DNA from: Acidobacteriaceae bacterium
GTDB lineage: Bacteria; Acidobacteriota; Terriglobia; Terriglobales; Acidobacteriaceae
Direction: 5' to 3'
DNA length: 7,314 nt
Assembly: GCA_003154055.1 (NCBI GenBank)
Contig: PMCH01000189.1
Span: forward strand, 1-7,314
In this document: piece after piece, positions 1 through 5,924 of the stretch
Layout of the letters: the number at the start of each line of letters is the position of its first letter
Numbering within the stretch: the stretch's first letter is position 1
The notes under the pieces: model-generated
Database searches by the model: none
What the model was told of the DNA's origin: nothing
The model's input: only the letters and a program-made list of their open reading frames with translations
Program-made: the position numbers and the translations under genes

Positions 1-308
1 ACATCGCCGAAGTAAGGATCGGGCACTGGTCGCCGTAGCACAACCTCAAACCAAGCCCAGCTTGCCTGGTTGAACCACCACATCCCCATGGCGGCCGTCA
101 TCAGCCACCAGAAAAGCCGGGTGGGGCCCCGGCTCTCGATCGCGTTCCGGAAGGTCAGGATGATGGTGGCCCCAACTACCACCAAAGGCACAAGATCGCC
201 CATCGCTGTCTGGAAGTAGGCGCCCGGGATCACCAGCGGCGCCAGCACAAATCCCGCCAGCAGAGCCGCTCCACCCATCCACCACGAGATTCGATGGATT
301 GCCACCAC
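1..308 (-). CDS. N-terminal part of a multi-helix membrane sensor protein (partial)
   Basis: The reverse strand is open from a GTG at 308 to the window edge (102 full codons); the C-terminal part is missing. The peptide is rich in Trp, Leu, Val and Ala and shows about three hydrophobic helices, near residues 9-27, 39-53 and 65-91, with a short Arg/Glu-containing loop (RNAIESRGPTR) between the second and third. The third helix is followed by RRPVPDPYFGD. From memory this resembles the membrane sensor module at the N-terminus of acidobacterial diguanylate cyclases and PAS/histidine-kinase proteins; no output domain is visible here, so the signalling role is inference. A TGA three codons before GTG 308 fixes the upstream limit; GTG 305 is an equal alternative start. 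No Shine-Dalgarno sequence is seen and a TATGAT box ends five bases upstream, which suggests a leaderless mRNA. An ATG-started overlapping frame (318 down to 46) has no membrane-protein character and is treated as a shadow. Confidence 0.72.
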   Translation of the reverse strand, partial: MVAIHRISWWMGGAALLAGFVLAPLVIPGAYFQTAMGDLVPLVVVGATIILTFRNAIESRGPTRLFWWLMTAAMGMWWFNQASWAWFEVVLRRPVPDPYFGD

Positions 309-313
309 AGGGC

Positions 314-342
314 ATCATAAGAGTTTCTGGCTGTTCTGTTTA
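314..342 (-). promoter_or_regulatory. Candidate leaderless promoter of the minus-strand membrane sensor gene
   Basis: Read on the minus strand, TAAACA (342-337, four of six matches to TTGACA) is followed after 17 bases by TATGAT (319-314, five of six matches to TATAAT). The expected transcription start falls at about 305-308, on the tandem GTG GTG start codons. The -35 element directly touches the palindromic array at 343-379. Seen in sequence; promoter function is inferred. Confidence 0.45.
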
Positions 343-379
343 GGTAACCGCGTGGTTACCATGAGTTACTTTGGTAACT
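343..379. promoter_or_regulatory. Palindromic array of four GTAAC/GTTAC half-sites, likely operator
   Basis: GGTAACC (343-349) and GGTTACC (354-360) form a perfect 7-bp inverted repeat with a 4-base spacer. A second inverted repeat follows at once: AGTTAC (364-369) and GTAACT (374-379). The four GTAAC/GTTAC cores begin at 344, 355, 365 and 374, so they are 11, 10 and 9 bases apart, close to one DNA turn each, which suits a dimeric regulator bound side by side on one face. The array lies in the divergent gap, next to the -35 of the minus-strand gene and about 70 bases upstream of the hemB promoter. No T-run follows on either strand, so it is not an intrinsic terminator. The binding protein is unknown. 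Confidence 0.55.
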
Positions 380-446
380 TAGCGCCCTCAGGCTTCCCAG
401 CCTCCCCTGTGATTCCCCTCACATCGCCCGGTGATGCTGAGTGCGC

Positions 447-474
447 TTGCGGCGGCGCTCGTGGCTGCTAGAAT
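447..474 (+). promoter_or_regulatory. Candidate leaderless promoter of hemB
   Basis: TTGCGG (447-452) is followed after 16 bases by TAGAAT (469-474). Only six bases separate TAGAAT from the hemB ATG at 481, so the predicted transcription start is at or next to the start codon. The bases before the ATG (CGCCCC) have no Shine-Dalgarno sequence, consistent with a leaderless transcript. Confidence 0.5.
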
Positions 475-480
475 CGCCCC

Positions 481-1503
481 ATGGCATTCCCCGTCACCCG
501 CCTTCGCCGTCTGCGGCGCACGGAAGCGTTGCGGTCTTTGATTCGAGAGACCCGCCTCACCCCCGAGTCCCTGGTCTATCCCCTGTTCGTCTGCCCGGGA
601 TCGGGAATCCGCAAGGAAGTGCGCTCCATGCCGGGAGTCTTCAACCTCTCCGTGGACGAGGCGGTAAAAGAGGCTCGCAGCGCCCACGCTCTTGGGGTTC
701 CCTCCGTTATTCTGTTCGGACTGCCGGAGAAGAAAGACGAAGTAGCGACCGGCGCCTGGGCCGAAGGCGGCATCGTGCAACGAGCCGCGCGCGCCATCAA
801 GAGCGAAGTGCGGGACCTGGTCATCATGGGCGATGTCTGCCTCTGCGAATACATGTCGCACGGACACTGCGGCATCGTAAAAGCGGGAACGCAACCCCTG
901 GGCGCGGCGGCAGCGGCGCCCCCCGCCACCGCCGAGTACGAGATCCTCAACGACGAGAGCCTGGAACTGCTGGCGCGCACCGCTGTTTCCCAGGTGAAGG
1001 CCGGGGTGGACATCATCGCCCCTTCCGACATGATGGACGGCCGCGTGGCCGCGATCCGCAAGGCCCTGGACACCGCGGGCCACATCAATACGCCCATCCT
1101 TTCCTATGCGGCCAAGTTCTCCTCCGGCTTTTACGGTCCGTTTCGCGAGGCGGCGGATTCCGCGCCCCAATTCGGAGACCGGCGTTCCTACCAGATGGAT
1201 CCGGCCAATATCCGCGAAGCGATGCGCGAGATCGAACAGGACATTCAGGAAGGCGCCGACATGATCATGGTGAAGCCGGCGATGCCCTACCTGGACGTCA
1301 TCGCAGCCGCCCGCGAGCGCTTCGACCTGCCGCTCGCCGCCTATCAGGTCTCCGGAGAGTACGCCATGATCGAAGCGGCCGCCCGCAACCAGTGGATTGA
1401 CCGGGAACGCGTGATGATGGAATCGCTCTTGTGCATTCGCCGCGCCGGCGCCAGCATCATCCTGACTTACTACGCAAAAGAAGCAGCGCAACTGTTGGCC
1501 TAG
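481..1503 (+). CDS. hemB: Porphobilinogen synthase (5-aminolevulinate dehydratase)
   Basis: This cytoplasmic enzyme condenses two 5-aminolevulinate molecules into porphobilinogen, the first common step of tetrapyrrole (heme, cobalamin) synthesis. The 340-residue length fits the family. Visible hallmarks are the zinc-binding cysteine triad Cys120, Cys122 and Cys130 in DVCLCEYMSHGHCG, the two Schiff-base lysines Lys212 (SYAAKFSSGFYGPFR) and Lys265 (MVKPAMPYLD), and the conserved blocks APSDMMDGRVAAIR, GDRRSYQMDP and YQVSGEY. The cysteine triad marks the zinc-dependent type. One oddity is an Ala/Pro-rich run at residues 141-150 just after Cys130, where many homologues are shorter. The ATG at 481 is chosen because homology begins at once and a TAGAAT box sits six bases upstream. 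The gene is divergent from the membrane sensor gene and is followed by an 83-bp gap, so it is probably monocistronic. A frame-shifted plus-strand ORF (441-1400) and a long antisense ORF (388-1530) are shadows of it. Confidence 0.98.
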   Translation: MAFPVTRLRRLRRTEALRSLIRETRLTPESLVYPLFVCPGSGIRKEVRSMPGVFNLSVDEAVKEARSAHALGVPSVILFGLPEKKDEVATGAWAEGGIVQRAARAIKSEVRDLVIMGDVCLCEYMSHGHCGIVKAGTQPLGAAAAAPPATAEYEILNDESLELLARTAVSQVKAGVDIIAPSDMMDGRVAAIRKALDTAGHINTPILSYAAKFSSGFYGPFREAADSAPQFGDRRSYQMDPANIREAMREIEQDIQEGADMIMVKPAMPYLDVIAAARERFDLPLAAYQVSGEYAMIEAAARNQWIDRERVMMESLLCIRRAGASIILTYYAKEAAQLLA

Positions 1504-1514
1504 CCATTCCGGCC

Positions 1515-1536
1515 TTTGCCCGCTCGGCAAGTCTTT
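1515..1536 (+). terminator. Weak hairpin after hemB
   Basis: TTGCC (1516-1520) and GGCAA (1526-1530) form a 5-bp stem with a 5-base loop, followed by GTCTTT. The stem is short and the U-tract interrupted, so this would be a poor intrinsic terminator at best. It is the only hairpin-like candidate found between hemB and the sigma gene. Confidence 0.2.
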
Positions 1537-1565
1537 GCAACATTCTTGTCAGACTGTTGTAGAAT
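1535..1565 (+). promoter_or_regulatory. Candidate promoter of the sigma/CHAT/lipoprotein cluster
   Basis: TAGAAT (1560-1565), preceded by TGTTG, is a good -10 element and is identical to the hemB -10. TTGCAA (1535-1540) is the best -35, with a long 19-base spacer. The start of transcription would be near 1572, giving a leader of about 15 bases before TTG 1587. No ECF-type GGAAC -35 motif is visible, so autoregulation by the encoded sigma factor is not supported by this region. Confidence 0.4.
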
Positions 1566-1575
1566 CCGCCCAACT

Positions 1576-1589
1576 AGGGTAGATCGTTG
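1576..1589 (+). promoter_or_regulatory. Shine-Dalgarno and TTG start of the sigma factor gene
   Basis: AGGG (1576-1579) lies seven bases before TTG 1587. The in-frame TAG at 1575-1577 excludes an earlier start, and the next start-type codon is GTG 1622. The site is weaker than that of the next gene. Confidence 0.5.
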
Positions 1590-2240
1590 TCGCGCTATTC
1601 GTCGCTCTCTGCGGAAGGCCTGGTGAAAGCGTGCGCCGGGTCCAGTGACCCGGTGGCATGGGATGAGTTCTTCCGACGCTTCCATCCCTTGATTGCTGCT
1701 GTCGTGCTGAGGACTGCCCGGCGCTGGGTGGAGCCCCCCCACCAGTTGATTGACGACTTGACCCAGGACGCCTTTCTTAAACTCTGTGACGATGACAGCC
1801 GTTTGTTGAGGACCTTCGTGTTCCGTCACGAAGACGCCTTCTTTGGTTTCCTGAAAAAGGTGGCCGCCAACGTCACTCACGATCACTTCAAGTCGCAGTG
1901 GGCTCTAAAACGGGGCGCCGACAAAACCGACCCCATCCCTGACCAAGGCGGACTGGAACCGGCGGACGCGGGCCGGAACAGCTCCGACGGGTTGGAGCGC
2001 GCCATCCTCCTGCGACAGGTCGGCGAGGTCATGGATCGCGCCTTCACGGGAGAGGATAAGAAGAGAAACGGCCAGATCTTCTGGCTGCATCACCGGCACG
2101 GCATGAGCGCGAGCGAAATCGCGGCGCTGCCCTATGGCCTGAATACCAAGGGCATCGAAACCCTTCTCCGCCGAATGCTGATCGTAATCCAAAGTCACAC
2201 ATTGAAGGGGAAGGGTAACTGCGAGACCCCGAGCACCTGA
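1587..2240 (+). CDS. ECF-like sigma-70 family RNA polymerase sigma factor
   Basis: The 217-residue protein has the two-domain plan of small alternative sigma factors that direct RNA polymerase to a specific promoter set. The sigma-2 region spans about residues 24-104: WDEFFRRFHPLIAAVV (helix 2.1), IDDLTQDAFLKL at 55-66 (region 2.2, the core-binding motif) and AFFGFLKKVAANVTHDHFKS (regions 2.3-2.4). The sigma-4 region lies at about 138-205, with the helix-turn-helix around HGMSASEIAALPYGLNTKGI (171-190) and a following recognition helix. The linker (about 105-137) is long and polar. TTG is chosen as the start because a TAG lies just upstream in frame and AGGG is well spaced. The gene lies 51 bases before a large protein carrying anti-sigma-type zinc motifs, the usual order for an ECF sigma factor and its membrane regulator. 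Assignment to a numbered ECF group cannot be made by eye. Confidence 0.88.
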   Translation: MSRYSSLSAEGLVKACAGSSDPVAWDEFFRRFHPLIAAVVLRTARRWVEPPHQLIDDLTQDAFLKLCDDDSRLLRTFVFRHEDAFFGFLKKVAANVTHDHFKSQWALKRGADKTDPIPDQGGLEPADAGRNSSDGLERAILLRQVGEVMDRAFTGEDKKRNGQIFWLHHRHGMSASEIAALPYGLNTKGIETLLRRMLIVIQSHTLKGKGNCETPST

Positions 2241-2279
2241 CGCAGAAGGCTTTCGGGGAGGGAAATCGTTATATTCACT

Positions 2280-2294
2280 GGAGGGAGACTTTTG
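2280..2294 (+). promoter_or_regulatory. Strong Shine-Dalgarno and TTG start of the CHAT gene
   Basis: GGAGGGAG (2280-2287) is a near-ideal ribosome binding site ending four bases before TTG 2292. It fixes the TTG start of the 1199-codon gene. It is clearly stronger than the site of the preceding sigma factor gene, which would favour excess of the regulator over the sigma factor. Confidence 0.7.
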
Positions 2295-5200
2295 AGCCAA
2301 ACGCCCAGCGAGCATTTGCAGCCGAACCAGATAGCGGAGCTTTACGCTGCTTATCTTTCGCTGGAACCGTCGCCGGAGCTGTCTGCCGTACACCCTCACC
2401 TGGCGGAGTGCTCCATCTGCCGCCAGCGTTTTCAGCAGTGTGCCGGCTTCGAGCGCCAGCTCAGCACTCTGCGCTCGACGGAGTCCGCGCTCCCGCAAGC
2501 GGAGTGTCCGGAACCGGCAGTATGGATTGACGTCGCTTGCGGACTAATGCAACCCGATCAGGCGCTGGCGCAGATTCACCACGCCAGCGGCTGCGATCAC
2601 TGCGGACCCTTGCTGCGGGAAGCGATCGCCGATTTGAGCGGCGCGCTGACGAAACCTGAGGCGGAGTTGATTGCCTCCCTGCCCAGCGCCCGCCCGGAGT
2701 GGCGGAAGAAACTTGCGCAACGGGTCACCGGAACACTCGATACTTCATCCCGTTCGTCCTGGTGGCCGCGGTGGGTCACAATTCCGCGACTCGCCACGGC
2801 GGCCGCTGGACTGATCGCCGTCGCCCTCGCGGGGACGTGGACAATCCGCCAGAACCAGCCGGAAACGGCGCACAAACTCCTTGCCCAGGCTTTCACCGAG
2901 CAGCGCACCCTGGAGTTGAGAATTGCGGGCGCGTCGTATGCGCCGCCCAAGGTGCAACTTGGATCGGCCGGGTCGTTCCTCGGCCGTCCCGAGGCGCTTC
3001 TCAAAGCCGAGTCCCTCATCGCCGACAAGATCGCGTCTCATCCCTCCGACCCCTCCTGGCTTCAAGCCAAGGCTCGGGCTGACCTGCTCGAAGGTCGATA
3101 TGATCCCGCGGTCGAGTCTCTGCGCCGCGCCGTGCAGCTGGCGCCCAAATCTCCGGGACTGCTGGTCGACCTGGGGACCGCGTATTTCCAGCGTGGCCAG
3201 ATCGCAAACCAACCGGCGGACTTCGGCGCGGCCTATGAACAACTCAGCCGGGCTCTGGCCCTGCAGCCCGACGATCCGGTGGCCCTGTTCAATCGCGCGA
3301 TTGTCGCAGAGCATCAGTTCCTCTACCGGCAGGCGCTCGAGGACTGGGAGAACTACCTGCGCGTGGATGCAGGCTCGGACTGGGCGAACGAGGCTCGCCA
3401 GCGGGCGGAGGCGGTGCGCGCAAAATTGAAGGACCGTGAGGGCAAGGCGGAGCCCCTGTCTCCTGCCGAGGTTACGGCGCGTGCCGGCGATCCCACCTTC
3501 CGTTCCCAGGTGGACCAGCGAAACGAAGAGTACCTCGACCTGGCGGTCAGATCCTGGTTACCCAGCGCTTACCCGGAGAGAGGGAGATCTGCGGATCCCA
3601 GCGCCAGCTCGGCGCTTTTTTTTTTGGCGGAGTTGACGGCCAAGCAACGGGGCGACTCCTGGCTCTCTGATCTCCTGCGGGGCGCTTCCTCGCCAAACTT
3701 CACTTCTGCGGTCGCTGCCTTGTCACGAGCTTCCCAGGCCAATGATGCCGACGAGTATGAACAGGCCCAGGCACAAGCCGACCTGGCCTTGCGACAGTTC
3801 CGCGCTTCCGGAAATACCGCGGGCGCGCTGCGCGCGCAGTTTGAGTGGGTATTCGCTGCACAGTTGAATCGCCGGAGCGAGGCGTGCCGTCAACTCGCAA
3901 CCGCCGCCTTGACGGAATCCGAACGATACCCCTACTTGTGGTTGCATATTCAACTCGGACTGGAGTCCGGCGTCTGCTCCGGGCTGATGGGCAATCTGGG
4001 AGCTGCGGTGAAGTTCTCGCAACTGGCCCTGGAGCAGGCACAGCAGAGCGGCTATCCCACCCTCTATCTTCGAGCCTTGGGACTTGCCGCCGAAGATAAA
4101 TTCGACTCCGGCGACCGGGTGGGCGGTTGGAGGCTCATCCGCGCGGGTCTGCAGCGTTTCTGGTCAGGCCAGTTTCCGGACATGCGCGGCTACAGCTTGT
4201 ACACGCAAGCGGTCTACAGCCCCGATGCCGCCGCCCGGCCGAATTTCCAGCTTGCCATTCTGCATGAAGCAGTAGCTCTGATTGACTCCAGTCAGGACCT
4301 GCCGCTGCGAGCAGCGGCCCACAATGCGACGGGCGACGCGGCCACCGCCGTGCATCAACCCCAAATCGCCGAGCAGCAATACGCGGAGGCCGCTCGCCTC
4401 TACGCCCTTGCCCCGCGAACCGAGGCGACCCGGAACGACCGGATTGAGGGCGATATCAGAACCGCACAATTGCAGGCGCGCCAGAGAAAACCTGATGCCG
4501 CCTTGGACCGCCTGACCCATGTGCAGAGCGAGATTTTGCAGGTGTCGAACGACTATCTGAAACAGATTTTCTACTCCACCCTGGGGGAAGTACAACTTCG
4601 CCGCAGTCGCCCGGAGGAAGCAGATCAGGCTTTTCGCACTGCACTCGCCCTGGCAGAGCACAGCCTGGAGTCGATGAGCAAAGGGGAGTACCGGATCAGT
4701 TGGAGCAAGAATGCCGCTCCCGTTTACCTCGGCCTCGCCCAGGCTCAACTTCTGCAAGGCCATGAGCAGGACTCACTCGAAATCTTCGAGTGGTACCTGG
4801 GTGCCCCCCAGCGCGCCGGGAAGAAACACTCCATCGCTCGCAACGGGGCCGAGCCGGTTCCTTCCCGGCTACCCTCTCGTCTCCCACTTCTTTCCCGCCA
4901 AACCGTGCTGGCTTATGCACCGCTGCCCGATGGCCTTGCTATCTGGCTCTATGACGATCGCGGGGTGCACGCGAAGTGGATTCCAGACCCGGCCCAGGAT
5001 CGGGAAGAGCTGGCGGCCAGATTCTACGACCTGTCTTCCGATCCCACGTCCGAATTGAACGCGCTCCGCCGCGACAGCCGTGCGCTCTACGATCTCCTCA
5101 TTGCGCCCGTGGAACAGCTGCTGGACCCGAAACGCACGCTGGTGATCGAGGCGGAAGGATGGGTGGCCAGACTGCCCTTTGAAGTGCTGCTCGATTCCAA

Positions 5201-5891
5201 CCAGCACTATCTCATCGAGCGCGCACCCGTGGTTCATTCTCAAGGGCTTTACTGGGATGAGCGGCTGCGGAGTGACAGTCGACTTTCCGCCGATTCCCCA
5301 GCCCTCATCGTAGCCAGCGCGGCCGCTCCGCGAGGTTCCTTTCCGCCGGTCGGAGTCCGCGAGCAGGCGGAGGCGGTCGCTCGCAACTTTCATCGTCCTC
5401 GACTGTCCCTGCGCCAGGACGCCACCCTCGGCACGGTGAAGGAACAACTGCAAACCGCGGAGGTCTTCCATTTTGCCGGACATTCTCTGGTCACTCCCCA
5501 CAATCCGGGATTGATGATGGAAGACATCGACCCGCGTACGGAAAACCCGCGTCTGCTCGATGCAGACTCCCTGCGGGCTTCGTCCATGCCAAACCTGCAA
5601 CTGGCCGTCCTCTCGGCTTGCAGCACGGCGGTGGCCAGCGCGGGAGATTCCAGCGGATTCGACAGCATCGCTGACACGCTTCTCCGCTCCGGCGTCCCCC
5701 ACGTGGTGGCCAGCCGTTGGGCGGTGGACGCGGTGGAGACCCGCGAATTTGTCGAAGACTTCTATCGCAACTTGCTTTCGGGAGTCCCGGTCTCAGAGGC
5801 GGTTCGTCTGACATCGCGGAGAATGCTCTCCAATCCGCGAACCGCGCATCCCTACTATTGGTCTGCTTTTGCCGCCTACGGGCGGCAGTAA
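2292..5891 (+). CDS. Membrane-anchored anti-sigma-like zinc-finger / TPR / CHAT protease-domain protein
   Basis: This is a 1199-residue fusion. Residues 1-110 hold two zinc-binding motifs of the anti-sigma (ZAS-like) H-x3-C-x2-C type: His36/Cys40/Cys43 and His97/Cys101/Cys104. Residues 163-184 (TIPRLATAAAGLIAVALAGT...) form one membrane helix preceded by basic residues. Residues about 250-380 are TPR-like helix pairs (for example WLQAKARADLLEGRYDPAVE), and more helical repeats run to about 830 (for example STLGEVQLRRSRPEEADQAF). A basic, Pro/Arg-rich linker spans 840-870. Residues about 866-1197 are a CHAT domain, a clan CD caspase/separase-like peptidase fold: EAEGWVARLPFEVLLD, the catalytic His1064 in HFAGHS, Cys1110 in LSACST, and the C-terminal HPYYWSAFAAYG block. 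The His/Cys pair is intact, so proteolytic activity is plausible. The expected topology places the zinc motifs in the cytoplasm and TPR-CHAT in the periplasm. Position after an ECF sigma factor suggests that it is that factor's regulator; substrate and signal are unknown. A hairpin plus T10 tract lies inside the gene at 3600-3625. Confidence 0.9.
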   Translation: MSQTPSEHLQPNQIAELYAAYLSLEPSPELSAVHPHLAECSICRQRFQQCAGFERQLSTLRSTESALPQAECPEPAVWIDVACGLMQPDQALAQIHHASGCDHCGPLLREAIADLSGALTKPEAELIASLPSARPEWRKKLAQRVTGTLDTSSRSSWWPRWVTIPRLATAAAGLIAVALAGTWTIRQNQPETAHKLLAQAFTEQRTLELRIAGASYAPPKVQLGSAGSFLGRPEALLKAESLIADKIASHPSDPSWLQAKARADLLEGRYDPAVESLRRAVQLAPKSPGLLVDLGTAYFQRGQIANQPADFGAAYEQLSRALALQPDDPVALFNRAIVAEHQFLYRQALEDWENYLRVDAGSDWANEARQRAEAVRAKLKDREGKAEPLSPAEVTARAGDPTFRSQVDQRNEEYLDLAVRSWLPSAYPERGRSADPSASSALFFLAELTAKQRGDSWLSDLLRGASSPNFTSAVAALSRASQANDADEYEQAQAQADLALRQFRASGNTAGALRAQFEWVFAAQLNRRSEACRQLATAALTESERYPYLWLHIQLGLESGVCSGLMGNLGAAVKFSQLALEQAQQSGYPTLYLRALGLAAEDKFDSGDRVGGWRLIRAGLQRFWSGQFPDMRGYSLYTQAVYSPDAAARPNFQLAILHEAVALIDSSQDLPLRAAAHNATGDAATAVHQPQIAEQQYAEAARLYALAPRTEATRNDRIEGDIRTAQLQARQRKPDAALDRLTHVQSEILQVSNDYLKQIFYSTLGEVQLRRSRPEEADQAFRTALALAEHSLESMSKGEYRISWSKNAAPVYLGLAQAQLLQGHEQDSLEIFEWYLGAPQRAGKKHSIARNGAEPVPSRLPSRLPLLSRQTVLAYAPLPDGLAIWLYDDRGVHAKWIPDPAQDREELAARFYDLSSDPTSELNALRRDSRALYDLLIAPVEQLLDPKRTLVIEAEGWVARLPFEVLLDSNQHYLIERAPVVHSQGLYWDERLRSDSRLSADSPALIVASAAAPRGSFPPVGVREQAEAVARNFHRPRLSLRQDATLGTVKEQLQTAEVFHFAGHSLVTPHNPGLMMEDIDPRTENPRLLDADSLRASSMPNLQLAVLSACSTAVASAGDSSGFDSIADTLLRSGVPHVVASRWAVDAVETREFVEDFYRNLLSGVPVSEAVRLTSRRMLSNPRTAHPYYWSAFAAYGRQ
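3600..3625 (+). terminator. Intragenic terminator-like hairpin followed by a T10 tract
   Basis: GCGCC (3601-3605) pairs with GGCGC (3611-3615) around the loop AGCTC, and A3600 can pair with T3616. Ten T residues follow without a gap (3616-3625). In the sense mRNA this is the full form of an intrinsic terminator, yet it lies within codons 437-445 of the CHAT gene (A-L-F-F-L). Active translation may hide it. It could also be a slippage site. The structure is seen; the function is inferred. Confidence 0.4.
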
Positions 5892-5924
5892 GAACGGTAA
5901 ATCCGCCCAGGAGATCACACGTTT

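Noticed and set aside
46..318. ATG-started minus-strand ORF of 90 codons
   Set aside because: Its translation lacks membrane-protein character; the GTG 308 frame over the same bases does, and it stays open to the edge.
343..379. Reading the inverted repeats as a bidirectional terminator
   Set aside because: No U-tract follows the stems on either strand, and the site lies between divergent genes, where terminators are not expected.
441..1400. Plus-strand ORF of 319 codons in another hemB frame
   Set aside because: Arg/Gly/Pro/His-rich translation with no family features; the hemB frame carries all catalytic residues.
388..1530. Long antisense ORF of 380 codons over hemB
   Set aside because: It mirrors the high-GC hemB codons, is rich in Gly, Arg and His, has no recognisable motif, and would conflict with a certain gene. 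It is a GC shadow.
2251..2275. Possible internal promoter before the CHAT gene, with TATATT at 2270-2275
   Set aside because: No -35 element lies at 16-19 bases; the nearest candidate, TTTCGG, is only 13 bases away. It remains possible but unsupported.
3824..3840. GC-only alternating tract GCGCGCTGCGCGCGC in the CHAT gene
   Set aside because: It is explained by GC-rich Ala-Leu-Arg-Ala codons and has no associated T-run or repeat structure.
4869..5702. Antisense ORF of 277 codons over the CHAT domain
   Set aside because: The sense frame encodes a clear CHAT domain with His1064 and Cys1110. The antisense peptide has no motif and lacks its own promoter or ribosome site.
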